From positions 7,211,866 through 7,275,865 of the forward strand of contig CP092869.1 in NCBI GenBank assembly GCA_030710605.1: a DNA stretch of 64,000 bases. Reading direction: 5' to 3'. The position numbers and the translations under genes are program-made. Below, piece after piece: positions 49,284 to 60,714 of the stretch. Position 1 is the stretch's first letter. Each line of letters starts with the position of its first letter. The DNA is from Cordylochernes scorpioides (lineage: Eukaryota; Arthropoda; Arachnida; Pseudoscorpiones; Chernetidae). Below the pieces are notes generated by a model. That model was not told the DNA's origin, did not search any database, and was given only the letters and a program-made list of their open reading frames with translations.

Positions 49284-50059
49284 TGGCGCCTCTACCACCG
49301 CTGCAGAGTTTGGTGGAGAATCACCAGCGGGTCTCCAGCGACACCACGTATTTCACGGTCTACGAAGAAAACTTAGATCGCGTGCTTCACCGCTAAGGAG
49401 ATGGTGATGACGACATTCTTTCAGGTGTGGTCTCTTATTGGAGGTTGAGGTCTATCAGTAAGGTCATTGTTTGACTTAAAAAAAATGGAAGCCACAGTTT
49501 TATTTTCTCACGAAAATCCCTAATGAATAAGCCCTAGCAATTTGTAAGAAAGTATTATCTTAAAGATAAGTCTTGAAACTGATTCGCTTTAAGAAAAAAA
49601 GAAGAAAATTTGCACACAATGAGATTCTCTGCATTCAATATTCAATTTAAAAATTCAAAACCAAGATATTTGGGTTACAAGATCAATTATATTGCCACGT
49701 TGAAAATTAGGGAAGACAAAAAACTTCGGGATGAGACAACAATTTATTTCGGGCAAGAACAATCTATGAATGATAAACAAATGATAAGCCACGAGGAAAA
49801 TTTAGAGAGTAGCAAAATATAAACATAAAAATGACCACTCTGTTAATAAAATTATAAAATTAATAAATACTTTGTTACAATATATTTTTAAATGATCATA
49901 GGTAAGACTAAAGTATGTGCTTATTTTTAATTAGTTCATCCGCACACATTTGTATTAGATATAAAATTTTATATATTCGCTTTTATATATCAATTTATTA
50001 TTGAATATATTGTCCATATCATTTCGCTAACTCAAAGGGTTGAAGAGAAGATACTTCTT
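49284..50059. other. No complete gene; Helitron-related block at 49690-49770
   Basis: The short open frame 49610-49822 reads LKIREDKKLRDETTIYFGQE. Its DNA resembles the interior of the Helitrons (GAAAATTAGG, GACAAAATTC, GGATGACACG, then CAATTTATTT at 41280-41330), so it may preserve an older coding version of that segment. Nothing else recognised. Confidence 0.45.
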
Positions 50060-50430
50060 CTTATTATTTCTTATCTCCACTCAATCATATTAGGGTATCA
50101 AGTTGTGACCCTTGATGGTGTCTGTTTGACAACCATCATGACTGGGTGAAGTAGAATGCGTCTGCTTTTGTCATTAAGACTGGGAGCACTACTCAGTGGC
50201 AGGCCGACTTAGCTCCAAAAGAAATGGCCGCCTCTGACATGAGGAACAGACGCCATGTACAGCCGCTCCTAACATGGAGTACAAATGCTGCTCATCCTGT
50301 ATTCCTGGATTAGGAGTCCTTACAGGGTACTATCAGCCGGGCCAGCTGAACCCAGGTATTTTAGCGAGCTTGTTACTGCTCCCCCTCCTCTTTTTTCATC
50401 CGGGCTTGGGACCGGCAAAGGCGGAGTTAG
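50060..50430 (-). repeat. Retroposon-like repeat, copy 2
   Basis: Inverted relative to 25316-25690: TTATCTCCACTCAATCATAT, GCACTACTCAGTGGCAGGCC, CCCGGCT-type and CATCCGGGCTTGGGACCGGC. Confidence 0.6.
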
Positions 50431-50649
50431 AATAGATACTAAAACTTGGTGACGAATTCTGACTCAATTTTTCAAGTCAACGATGACACTAGATAATTAT
50501 TATGATGATAAAAAGTGGGTCCGATGACACAGTTTGGTCTTAAATCTAGAAATTTTACTACACTAGCTATGATAAAATTGGATTTACTAAACAGGACCTT
50601 TGGGAGAGGCCGCTGTTTATCAAAAAACAGCTCGAAGAGAGCATGGACT

Positions 50650-51060
50650 CATTTATTTAAACACACAAAAAGCAATATCCCGGCTACGGATAATTGCGTC
50701 GATTTAAAATTTTGAACAGAAACAGTTATAAACATATTATACAAGAAAAGGTAATCAAAATAAAAAGAGAAACAATAATATATATTAGGAACCTGAACCT
50801 TTCAGGTTTGAAAGATAATCATAAATATATTTACAAAAATAGTTAAACCTATGATAATTCTCTCTGGTATTTACAAATTGATATAGATCTACAACATTAT
50901 TTACTGTCTGTTGTCTAGCGCTAAAGAAGAGTGGACATTCGAGCAGTAGGTGTCTCGAGTCCTGGAATTCCTTGCCACAATGACAGCTAGAGTTCTTAAC
51001 CGCTCCAATTTTTGACAAAAATCCCTTAAAATTCCCATGGCTCATTGTAAACTGGGTATA
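50650..51060 (-). mobile_element. LINE 3' fragment, copy 2
   Basis: Minus strand encodes MSHGNFKGFLSKIGAVKNSS, CHCGKEFQDSRHLLLECPLF and NRVD-type remainder LYQFVNTRENYHRFNYFCKY, then the 3' UTR. It matches 34325-34715. The sequence right of it (51090-51145) ends GGGGATAAGAAACAACAACA, the tail of another retroposon, like 59690-59716. Confidence 0.75.
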
Positions 51061-51149
51061 ATAAAAATTTGCACGGAAAAATCTTGGAATTCAAAACTCA
51101 TGGAATTCGTGTAATCTTTAAACAAGGGGATAAGAAACAACAACAATGA

Positions 51150-51479
51150 TAAAAATCGGAAAATATTTTCTTAAAATGTTGTTTTTTTTATCTTTATCTC
51201 ATAGCTATTTGCATAGAAAACCCAACAAAAAAGTATTTTTACAGCAATCTTTTTATCTATTATTGAATTAGAATAAAAGGTAGTATTAGATCGGTGTTGG
51301 GGGAAAAGAAATAGCAGACGGTTTTATTTACAACTCACTGAATTATTTTGAGAAATTTTACTCTGTGGAATATTTTATTCCATTTACTTTGGATTTGGGT
51401 TTTACTAACATTCTACAAAATAGGTAAATTATTCTTGAAAATTATAAATATTATTTAAAAAGAACAACACACATTGTCA
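51150..51479. other. No gene recognised
   Basis: AT-rich sequence without recognisable features. Confidence 0.5.
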
Positions 51480-52170
51480 AAATTCGAAACTATTTTAAAC
51501 GCGTAAAATTCTTTTTGAAATTAAACAATTTCTACTGCCCTTACTGCATATTATATATTTATAATTGTATGTAATTCTACTGTCCTCAAAGCTTATGTCC
51601 ATAGTTCTTCTAAAATACCCATGTAGTAAGGGCAGTAGAAATTGTTTAATTTCAATGCAGTAAGGGCAGTAGAAATTGTTTAATTTCAAAAAGAATCTTA
51701 CGCGTTTAAAATAGTTTCGAATTTTGATAACAGATGGCGCGCTAGTGCATCATATTATAAACTTACATGTCTTTAGAACTATTTTTCAATTTTTAAATAG
51801 ATATTATGATACATTAGCGGCCATCTGTTATGAAAATTCGAAACTATTATAGACGGGTATGATTCGTTTTAAAAATTAAACAATTTCTACTGTCCTTACT
51901 GCAATGAAAAAATTAATGGCCTTCTACTGTCTTCAAAGCTTATGTCCATAGTTAATCTAAAATACCCATTCCAAGAGTCTAGCAACATTATCACTATAAA
52001 AGGAATATCGAAAAATGCAATATAACAACGGTATGGTAGATTAAACTGGCGAAACCGCTGGGAGGGTTCACAACTGATGAGCCAGGCCCTCCCATTAATA
52101 TTTCCATTACAGTAAGGACAGTAGAAATTGTTTAATTTTTTAAACGAATCATACGCGTCTATTATAGTTT
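51480..52170. repeat. Rearranged cluster of repeat A pieces
   Basis: At least four partial copies in both orientations: 51480-51560 (inverted), 51601-51760 (with a local duplication of GCAGTAAGGGCAGTAGAA), 51835-51930 and 52035-52170 (AAACTGGCGAAACCGCTGGG). It suggests repeated insertion or template switching. Confidence 0.6.
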
Positions 52171-52179
52171 CAAATATAT

Positions 52180-53120
52180 ATTATGTTTAAAGTTTAGATA
52201 AATATTTAACGCTAACTTCTATAATAAAAGATTATTTCTAGCAATCTTAAACATCACACACACAATAAGAAAATTGAATTATTAGGGTATAGTATACCAA
52301 TGGTGAACCGTCCCAGTATTTTCACCAGTTTGATCTGCATATCGCTTTACTATTATATTTTGCTAATTTTCTAATGTACCATGCATTTGTTAGGGAATAG
52401 AGGGTAGAAATGTTTAATGAACTATGGACAAAACGTTTAAAGAGATCGTAGAAAAATATATTTAAAGAATATAACTCTGTAACGCATTAAGCAAGGCTTC
52501 TCTGAAAAAAACATAAAACAAATTGTATAGCTACCTATATTTAAAAATTATTATTATTATATTTCTACAGTCCTAGAAGAAAATGATCATTTTTCCTTTA
52601 ACAACTTTTACACTGTGCAGGGTTGAGGAAAATGTATTCATGATTACATTTTGCATAAATAAATCCACAAATAAAAATGTTTTTTTTTCTATATAAAAAT
52701 CTCTAATTATATAATAATGTGATGAAAAGCTATATAAATAAATTTCTATAATGATATAAAAGGTGTTATATTTTAGTAAAGAAGAAGGATGTATAAGGTG
52801 ACGCGAACATGAAAGATAGAATCTTGTTGAGGCATATTCTGATGGATTAGGTTGGATCTGACGTGAGATTAGGATTTGTGTTAGAGGAGAATGACGAAAA
52901 AATGGGAATTGAGCGTTCGCTTGAATCATTGAAGATTGAATTTTAACTTTATAATTGATCATCTGACCTTCTTTATGGTATTATCAAAAGACAAAATATT
53001 GTATATAACAAAGACACTTATGTAAAATTTAATAATATTTGTAAATTCATTTTAGATTTTCTTTTCTGAGAAAACAAACCTTACAGTTTTAATTTTGTTT
53101 ATCATTTTTGCTTATAATTA
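52180..53120. other. No gene recognised
   Basis: AT-rich; the minus-strand open frame 52962-52573 has no motif and low-complexity composition. A diverged repeat A end lies at 52290-52340. Confidence 0.5.
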
Positions 53121-53275
53121 TGCAATATAACAGCGGTATGGTGGATTAAACTGGCGAAACCTCTTGGAGGGTTCACCACTGATGAGCCAGGCCCTCCTAT
53201 TAATTTTTCTATTACAGTAAGAACAGTAGAAATTGTTTTATTTTAAAAAGAATCTTACGCGTCTATAATAGTTGT
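53121..53275. repeat. Repeat A copy
   Basis: AAACTGGCGAAACCTCTTGG, AGGGTTCACCACTGATGAGC, then GTAAGAACAGTAGAAATTG. Confidence 0.65.
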
Positions 53276-54212
53276 CCATGTCAATTAGTGTATACACACT
53301 TAGTTAACTCGTGTGTCTTCAATAAAGGTCGCTGTAATATCTTTCAGAGTTATTGTCTGAATACCGATATACATGCTGAAAGGTACAACTTCCTTAAGTT
53401 TTGTCTATGAGTGTATATTGGTTATCTCGTGTGTCTTCAATAAAGGTCACTGTAATATATTTCAGAGTTATTGTCTGAATACCGATATACATGCTGAAAG
53501 GTACAACTTCCTTAAGTTTTGTCCATGAGTGTATATTGGTTACTCGTGTGTCTTCAATAAAGGTCACTGTAATATCTTTCAGAGTTATTGTCTGAATACC
53601 GATATACATGCTGAAAGGTACAACTTCCTTAAGTTTTGTCTATGAGTGTATATTGGTTATCTCGTGTGTCTTCAATAAAGGTCACTGTAATATCTTTCAG
53701 AGTTATTGTCTGAATACCGATATACATGCTGAAAGGTACAACTTCCTTAAGTTTTGTCTATGAGTGTATATTGGTTATCTCGTGTGTCTTCAATAAAGGT
53801 CACTGTAATATCTTTCAGCGTTATTGTCTGAATACCGATATACATGCTGAAAGGTACAACTTCCTTAAGTTTTGTCCATGAGTATATATTGGTTATCTCG
53901 TGTGTCTTCAATAAAGGTCACTGTAATATCTTTCAGAGTTATTGTCTGAATACCGATATACATGCTGAAAGGTACAACTTCCTTAAGTTTTGTCTATGAG
54001 TGAATATTGGTTATCTCGTGTGTCTTCAATAAAGGTCACTGTAATATCTTTCAGAGTTATTGTCTGAATACCGATATGCATGCTGAAAGGTACAGCTTCC
54101 TTAAGTTTTGTCCATGAGTGTATATTGGTTATCTCGTGTGTCTTCAATAAAGGTCACTGTAATATCTTTCAGAGTTATTGTCTGAATACCGATATGCATG
54201 CTGAAAGGTATA
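53276..54212. repeat. Tandem array of 120-bp units
   Basis: About 7.6 copies of a 120-bp unit: TATTGGTTATCTCGTGTGTC, TTCAATAAAGGTCACTGTAA, CTTTCAGAGTTATTGTCTGA, GATATACATGCTGAAAGGTA, CAACTTCCTTAAGTTTTGTC. Read on the other strand each unit is the 76-bp unit of 37653-38408 plus 44 extra bases, so both arrays come from one element. Open frames here are artefacts of the repeat. Confidence 0.9.
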
Positions 54213-54549
54213 ACATTCTTTGCCTATCTTCAGAGCGGGAACTGTGTATCATACTTCCAGACAGAAAAACATCGTTTTTTATATAATAAGAGGGATAGGA
54301 GAAATTCATATGAGAAATAGTATTAAAAACCTTGTGCTTGTTTCTATAATACATCAATACCTTTATTAAGACATTCAGTTTTATATTCATATATACTCGC
54401 GAGAGATACAGTAAATGAGTGGAAAGAAGAGGAAGAAAGAAATTCGAATATACAAAATTACTTTTTTCTATACAGGTTTTCGTAAGTAATAGGAGAGGGT
54501 AGAGAAACACTGAACTCAACAACAGAAACATAAATTATATATATACATA
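54213..54549. other. No gene recognised
   Basis: AT-rich, no recognised coding or repeat features. Confidence 0.5.
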
Positions 54550-54727
54550 CAGTTAAACCTGTCTATAGCGCCCTTTCTTGGAACTCACTAAAATAGGGTG
54601 CTATAGAGAGGGGGTGCTATAGATAGGTCACTTTTAATGTAAAGCGCATCGTACTACGTATTTAAAAATCAGGCGCTATAGAGAGGGAGACGCTATTTAG
54701 AGGGGCCGCTATAGACAGGTTCAATTG
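54550..54727. mobile_element. MITE with CAGTTAAACC termini
   Basis: Starts CAGTTAAACCTGTCTATAGC and ends GACAGGTTCAATTG, flanked by TA. Strong inverted arms. Same family as 34111-34285 and 56218-56377. Confidence 0.8.
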
Positions 54728-55326
54728 TATATACGTATGTGTATATACAACTGTTTTTAAAATATCAATGTAAAAATAAATGAAGAAATAAATAATATTT
54801 TTTCACATAGAGCTCTGAATACCGGGTAAAAAAAAATTCCACCTGATAAATTCTAATTTTCTCAAAACACACGACAAATAAATTATTTCCTATTTTTTTT
54901 ACAAACTAGGTTTATCTCGAGAGGGGATTTCACTAATAATTACTTTTCCATTTCATTAGAAAAAAACAAGGACGAAGCCTCGGGGCATTTTTCTTATTAA
55001 TTTTAAATTCTGATCGCAGGATTGATTTATAGAAGAAAGGAGCCAATAAAATTTCCCATCTGGAGTTGGGACTTGGAGTGGTTGAGAGTCAAATACCTTA
55101 AACTACTGACTTGGGGAGATTTTTCAATCCTTCGATATATATTTCTTCATGCAGTAATCTCATGAGTGTATCTTTTGATGAGTGATCATTTCTCTTAAGC
55201 AATCACATCTTTGTAAAATCGAAAATTATGCTGTTATTATTTGTTTGTATATTACAAATACATTTTAATTCAAACGTTTTAACGCATCACTATCGTGTTT
55301 TTCCATGTTTATTTTGCTCATCTATA
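54728..55326. other. No gene recognised
   Basis: AT-rich sequence without a recognisable gene, RNA or repeat. Confidence 0.5.
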
Positions 55327-55505
55327 TTACACGTGGTACAGGCCATGATAATCATGGTGGGTAGAAGTAGGCGACTGCTTTTATTGCAAGTGCACCACAT
55401 GTATACACACGTTAAAAAGTTCGACTTTGCACTTAAAAATGCGCCAGAGTCCCGTTTTGTTACTTGCACTTGCTAGTAGGGTTGGACTTTTGCAAGAATC
55501 GGGGA
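55327..55505 (-). repeat. SINE-like repeat copy 3
   Basis: ACACGTGGTACAGGCCATGA, GCAAGTGCACCACATGTATA and GTTCGACTTTGCACTT match 2252-2385; it extends further to TAGTAGGGTTGGACTTTTGC, as in 37392-37570. Confidence 0.65.
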
Positions 55506-55539
55506 CCATTGGAGCATTTTTTTAATCAGAAAAAAAGTA

Positions 55540-55612
55540 TCCAATTCGGGAATCGAACCCGGGTCGTACGGTCGAAAACCAACGGTTTACACCAGCCTTC
55601 CATGTAAAATGC
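55540..55612 (-). pseudogene. tRNA-Glu-like pseudogene (TTC)
   Basis: Minus strand has a good T-arm (CCGGG-TTCGATT-CCCGA) followed by a T-run, and an anticodon loop TTTTCGA giving anticodon TTC. The anticodon stem keeps only three pairs, and acceptor and D-arm do not fold. Probably a decayed tRNA-Glu or tRNA-derived repeat. Confidence 0.5.
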
Positions 55613-56217
55613 TATAATGAACCGCTCTTCGCGCCGCAAGAAAAAGGACGTAAAGGTACTAGGGACAAAGTTCCAAGACTTCGATGGAATCCTTGGCAGA
55701 AGTACGTCAGATCCATATCAGTAACTACAATAATTGCAAGCTGTGGGTTACAGCTCCCATAGGGAAGGAGCTATGTAAAAAATTATTTATCATTTTATTA
55801 ACATATTATCATTTTTGATACTTGTATTTATATTTTGATATACTCTGTAACCTTCCCTCTCTCTCTCTCTCTCTCTCATTGCTTATCTTATATTTTATCG
55901 AATATAGTTTGTTCTTGACTTAAGTAAATTGCAGTGTCATCCTGAATTTTGTCTTTCTTAGTTTACTACGTGGTAATATAAGCTGCTTTAAGTTGGTTGC
56001 ATTCTTTCTTAAGGCAACTATGAACATATATAGAGTATACATATATATATTAAAGTTTTTTGTTCATTTACTGAAGCGCATATTGGACCTAGACGAAATT
56101 TCGTTTTTAGAAAAATTTAACGCTCGACTTTTTCTTATTAAGGAAACTATTGCATGTGGGAATGTTAAGTGTGTGTTTGTGGATTGCAATATTTCATATA
56201 AATCCTTTTTATAATAC
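55613..56217. other. No gene recognised
   Basis: Contains a (CT)n run at 55856-55878. The open frame 55993-56214 has no recognisable motif. Confidence 0.5.
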
Positions 56218-56377
56218 ATTTAAACCTGTCTATAGCGCCCCCTCTAAATATCGCCCGATTTTAAATACGTAGTACGGTGCGATTTACATTAAAAGTGACT
56301 TGTCTATAGCACCCCCTCTCTATAGCATCCTATTTTGGTGAGTCCCAAGTGGGGGCGCTATAGACAGGTTTAACATT
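56218..56377. mobile_element. MITE of the CTATAGCGCCC family, copy 3
   Basis: TTTAAACCTGTCTATAGCGC on the left and GCGCTATAGACAGGTTTAAC on the right form inverted arms. Ends are slightly diverged. Confidence 0.7.
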
Positions 56378-56579
56378 ATATATATACTCTCTCTCTCCCC
56401 AATAGTAGATTCTGTGGCCACTGGACATGCGTCGGATCTGGAGGCTGTTGGGCTCTGCGCTACCTTGAATATAGGAGATCCATCTATACTTCCTTCCTAT
56501 GTTGAATCTGTATAAGACCGGTGTTCTTAATAAAGCTAGGTGTAATGTAAGTAAATAATTCAGAATTTTATAACTTTGA

Positions 56580-56585
56580 TTTATT
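56580..56585 (-). terminator. Polyadenylation signal of the SHCBP1-like gene
   Basis: AATAAA on the minus strand about 100 bases after the stop codon at 56687, a normal distance for a short 3' UTR. Confidence 0.6.
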
Positions 56586-56686
56586 GAAAATAAACTTGCA
56601 AACCTTCTATTAAAACATATTTCACATTAGAAAATTCATGAAACAATAAATATAATGGGAACAGGACACACACAAATTATCTAGTG

Positions 56687-58228
56687 CTATTTCTCTATAA
56701 ACCAACCGTACTTATGATAGGAATTATTTTCCTTCATTTCATCAATCACGGAATCTTTTTCCACCACGATATTGCAGCGTGTTTTGATAAAAGAAACAGA
56801 CATCAGGGAAATACCGCAACGATTGGGGTAGATATCAGATAAACCGATTCCAATGTCGCATTCGTTGAAGATACAGTCCTGCAGAAAAAGCTCGCAAGAT
56901 CCTTCAACCTTCAATCCGTAGACTTTAGCATACATAATCTCACAATTTACAAACATTATCGTCCTTCCTTTAACGATATGAATTCCATTTTTACAATCCC
57001 TTGCATCAATCTTACAATTCCGTATTTTAAGACTTCCTCGATGATTCACAATCAAATCTTGAAGATCTTGATTTCCAGTGATATATAAATCATTTATAGA
57101 GACCTTACTAAGTGTGTTAAGATTGATAAAGATATCGCCTTGAATGTTTGCTATCAGAAATGAACGATTTTCATAATCAAGACCTGATAAAATAACTTCT
57201 TCTTCAATCCATATTGAAGACTTTGCTTCATATACTGAAGATGATATAAATACACATCCTTTATTGCTAACTCTACCCAGAGCTTTACCAAGATCCTTGC
57301 AGAATCCCAACGGCTCATCATCATTTACTGGAACATTTTTGATCTGTCCTAAAGTGATCGGATTTCCAACGATATAATATTTATAGCCATCTTTAATTTC
57401 ATTCTTCTTTACATCGATCTCACACATACGAAATTGTGGATTTTCCATAACAATAAATTTATTTTTCAACGTTTCATATTTACTTCTAAGTTCTAAATAT
57501 TTGATATATTCTGGGATATCTGGGTTATCTTCATTGTCGATGTAATCTTGAAATTTTTCCATTTTCACTTGAATCATTCGACTCTCTTGAATCATTTTTT
57601 GATATTTTTGTGATAGACTTCCAGAGAGATTATGTTTCTTGTATTCGATGTAAAGGCGATAGCGTTTTTCGAATTTATCAATGTCAAAGGCCTCGATATC
57701 TTCATGATCCTCTTCATCCCATGGTCGCCATAAATGATGATAGAAAATCCGCAGTTGAGAGATAAGATTAGCGGTGCGGAGAAAATTTTTCTCAGGATCA
57801 ACTAATGGATAAAGGTCTGTCAATGGAACATCAATAACCTCAGATGGAAGACGAAGAGACTGTGGGCACAAAGCTTTTTTGCAATCAACTGTGGCATTTA
57901 AAACAAGCTGGGATACATCTCTGACTTCAACAAGAACACAGGCTTCCATTTCAAGATACGACCAAGCTTCAGCCTTCCATAAAGCCTTCCATCCCACAGG
58001 CTCAATCTCGGAAACAATCTTTTCAACCCAGTGAGCTTTTACTGCAATGGTCGATATGGATGCATTCAGGATCTCCTTCGACAATTCCCAGAAGTTCTCT
58101 AATGCCTCATCGTCTAGATCATCCGAATACACTTCAGGCATTTTAAATTTTTCGGAATCTTCAAGTTCTTCATCCAAATCTTCAATAATTTCTTCCTTTG
58201 AAGTTTCTTTAACCTGACTTTCTGCCAT
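56687..58228 (-). CDS. SHCBP1/nessun dorma family protein
   Basis: Frame of 513 codons from the ATG at 58228 (MAESQVKETSKEE), stop at 56687; an upstream TTG at 58234 is unlikely to be used. The acidic N-terminus is followed by a helical region (WVEKIVSEIEPVGWKALWKA) and the block IFYHHLWRPWDEEDHEDIEA near residue 165, which closely resembles the W-x-x-WDEE signature of SHCBP1. A coiled segment follows (KYQKMIQESRMIQVKMEKFQ). The C-terminal 200 residues show right-handed beta-helix repeats (GSLKIRNCKIDARDC, GIHIVKGRTIMFVNCEI, GLKVEGSCELFLQDCIF). In animals these proteins work with centralspindlin in cytokinesis and spermatogenesis. The reading frame is open upstream (EEYSENEFEDILKM) to a TAACAG-like acceptor near 58296, so an upstream exon is possible. 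No introns within 1.5 kb. Confidence 0.85.
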   Translation of the reverse strand: MAESQVKETSKEEIIEDLDEELEDSEKFKMPEVYSDDLDDEALENFWELSKEILNASISTIAVKAHWVEKIVSEIEPVGWKALWKAEAWSYLEMEACVLVEVRDVSQLVLNATVDCKKALCPQSLRLPSEVIDVPLTDLYPLVDPEKNFLRTANLISQLRIFYHHLWRPWDEEDHEDIEAFDIDKFEKRYRLYIEYKKHNLSGSLSQKYQKMIQESRMIQVKMEKFQDYIDNEDNPDIPEYIKYLELRSKYETLKNKFIVMENPQFRMCEIDVKKNEIKDGYKYYIVGNPITLGQIKNVPVNDDEPLGFCKDLGKALGRVSNKGCVFISSSVYEAKSSIWIEEEVILSGLDYENRSFLIANIQGDIFINLNTLSKVSINDLYITGNQDLQDLIVNHRGSLKIRNCKIDARDCKNGIHIVKGRTIMFVNCEIMYAKVYGLKVEGSCELFLQDCIFNECDIGIGLSDIYPNRCGISLMSVSFIKTRCNIVVEKDSVIDEMKENNSYHKYGWFIEK

Positions 58229-58399
58229 TTTCAAGATATCTTCAAACTCGTTTTCACTATATTCTTCCTTCTTTATTTTCCTTCTCTTAAACTGTTAGAA
58301 CACTATTATCCTTTCCTAACATATTTACATATGTTCATTCTTTCAATCGATATATATAATATATAAATTTGCATATATTTGTATCTTTTACACATATAT

Positions 58400-58735
58400 G
58401 TTATAAATATAATGTTTTTTTCAAAAAATAGAGAATTGAAGGTGCAGTCGTGAAAATAGGAAAGATAATTATTTACTTATCGAGTAGTTTTTATTTTCAA
58501 TTACTTGAAAAAATTTACACATCAAATATTTTTTTGTAGTAATATAGAATTTATAAAATGAATCCTATATTCGTTAATTAAAAAATAGGTAGGTTAAATA
58601 TACATATTTACAACAATATTCAAAGTGCTATATTCTAAAACTATGGTCAAAAAATGTAAAACAGTCAATGAATGGAAATAAAATATATATATTTTTCAAA
58701 TAAAAATATTTACATTTTAGATTATATATATTATA
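58400..58735. repeat. Dispersed AT-rich repeat, copy of 13600-13944
   Basis: Shares GTGCAGTCGTG, GAATTTATAAAATGAATCCT, ACATATTTACAACAAT and AAACAGTCAATGAATGGAAA. Confidence 0.6.
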
Positions 58736-58794
58736 TATTTATAAAATAGAAATTTACATTTGCTATATATTTTATTCCGATTATAATTTATTCA

Positions 58795-59045
58795 AATTCT
58801 AGCAAAAAAAAAACTGATCTTCACCTTATCTATGACTGTCCGAACTTTACAGAATTGAGACATCGTTTGTTCCCTGATCTAAATGATTTAACTCTCTTAC
58901 ATCAGCCACTTTGTCTATATACATTTATGAACTCTGTCGATTAATACATGTAAATTTGTGAATATTTAATTCTAAGTTCTAATTTGTTTGTTGTTCTATT
59001 GTTTCTTCTGCAATAAACGCAAATATTTCAATATCGCGCTTGTTT
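58795..59045 (+). mobile_element. LINE 3' fragment
   Basis: Plus strand encodes DLHLIYDCPNFTELRHRLFP and DLNDLTLLHQPLCLYTFMNS before a stop, the C-terminal tail of a LINE ORF2 (HLIYDCP motif). AATAAACG and an AT-rich tail follow at 59010-59035. Everything 5' is missing. Confidence 0.65.
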
Positions 59046-59308
59046 GATTAGTGAAATAAAAAAAGATAAATACCAGCAAAAATATTATTCAACTATATTT
59101 TCTAAAATAATATATAGAATATATTTGAATAAATAAAAACATTTATTAATATTATCCTATAAAAATTCAAGCATTTTGACATCTACAGTTAAATCAATCA
59201 AAAAAAGCAAATAAAATCTTAAATATAAATGCAAATATAAGTTTAGAATGCGTATATATATATATCTTTTTCTATATAATGTATGAATATAAAGCTTTTC
59301 CCTCGGAA

Positions 59309-59716
59309 GAGCTGACTGCTACAGGGCGCGTCACCAGTTGGCGGATAGGGGAATGGCCTTCAGATATGAAGACCAGCTGTGAAACAAGCAGAATAACTTA
59401 CAAATAAGCAGTCGCGGACCAACAGCAGCATTGTTAGAAGAAGAGAAAGACCTCTTTAAAAATCCCGAGTTAAACTGACCTGGTTGATAGACCTCAGCAA
59501 GGGTCCCTCTCCAGGGATACAGAGGTCTGTACTGATGTTAGAGTCAGCAGCAAAGGTTTCCATGCTAGGAATGGCCCCAAATTACAGGCAAAGTCAGACT
59601 TTCACCAAAGTGTGCCTGGATCATGGTGCCATGATCAATGAAAGCTGTACCCCTACACCCCATTCCATCGGAATTTGTGTAATCTTTACACATGGGGATA
59701 AGAAACAACAACAACA
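59309..59716 (+). repeat. Retroposon with (CAA)n tail
   Basis: GC-rich block (GGGCGCGTCACCAGTTGGCG, GGTTGATAGACCTCAGCAAG, AGGCAAAGTCAGACTTTCAC) ending GTGTAATCTTTACACATGGG, GATAAGAAACAACAACAACA. The tail matches 51099-51145. No conserved protein motif was found; either a LINE 3' end or a SINE. Confidence 0.55.
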
Positions 59717-59989
59717 TATAAAGCTTTTGAAAACTGTCGTTTAAATTTTCAATAAATTCTTTTTTTGCAACGTTTCCAATTAAATAGGAATTCCTGACAC
59801 TTGTGCATTATTATATTAAGTATGAAATATATTTATCCTTTTTCTTATTCAACCCTTTGTTGAAATAAAAACGTCATTTTATATAAATCATATTAAATAT
59901 TTATTTCAACTACCTCTCTTCAAAACATAATGCCCCGCAAGACACATAACGTCTAGTAAAACATGAGTTTTTTTAATTACAAAATATTT

Positions 59990-60241
59990 TCTCACAATGA
60001 GTTTATTTTTTATTTCAAATGTTAGCTTTCATGCCAATTTTCTGTTGTTATTGTCATGTCCAATGAAGAGCCTCAGATGTCTCCATGCATCTCAATCACA
60101 GCGGTTTCAATGTTTTTTTATCTTGGGTGTGTAAAGTTCTGGTTCCATGTCAATTTTCTGTAAGGCTGCGGCCATTGCTGGGCATGAGAATATGTGAGTA
60201 GGTTCTACACCAGGACAGTTGTTGCATGTCCTGTAGGTTCT
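59990..60241 (-). mobile_element. LINE ORF2 C-terminal fragment
   Basis: Minus strand encodes DGTRTYRTCNNCPGVEPTHI and FSCPAMAAALQKIDMEPELY, a cysteine-histidine tail after RNase H in R1-type LINEs. The upstream part is absent. Confidence 0.65.
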
Positions 60242-60614
60242 TGTGCCATCTGGATGTATTGTTATTCCTTTATAGTGTTTTGTTATAACTCTTGTTATAG
60301 TTTTTGTGTGTCAGGTTTCTCTCAGAGTTTATTTGGCATATTTGATATTTTATTATTTTTTGTAGAATTATATTGTAATTTCCCAGAGCATCAGCGTCAA
60401 ATACTGACATTCTACAATTCTACTGTCTTAGAGGTTTATATTCCTATAGTTAACTTTGAATACCATAATTGATATTCCACCTATATATAATATATATATA
60501 TATATATAAGACACAGGTATTAATGGTTGTTTTAAAGCACATAGGGTCATAAGTACAAACTGCTGACATGTTCCACAGCTTTACCAAATACAGTAATATA
60601 GCGCTAGAGTTGTT

Positions 60615-60714
60615 NNNNNNNNNNNNNNNNNNNNNNNNNNNNNNNNNNNNNNNNNNNNNNNNNNNNNNNNNNNNNNNNNNNNNNNNNNNNNNNNNNNNNN
60701 NNNNNNNNNNNNNN
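60615..60714. other. Assembly gap (100 N)
   Basis: Exactly 100 N, the conventional length for a gap of unknown size. Any open frame spanning it is meaningless. Confidence 0.98.

Noticed and set aside
52573..52962. Minus-strand 129-codon open frame
   Set aside because: AT-driven composition, no motif and no supporting signals.
53394..54286. Open frames inside the 120-bp tandem array
   Set aside because: They follow the repeat unit exactly and have no protein motif.
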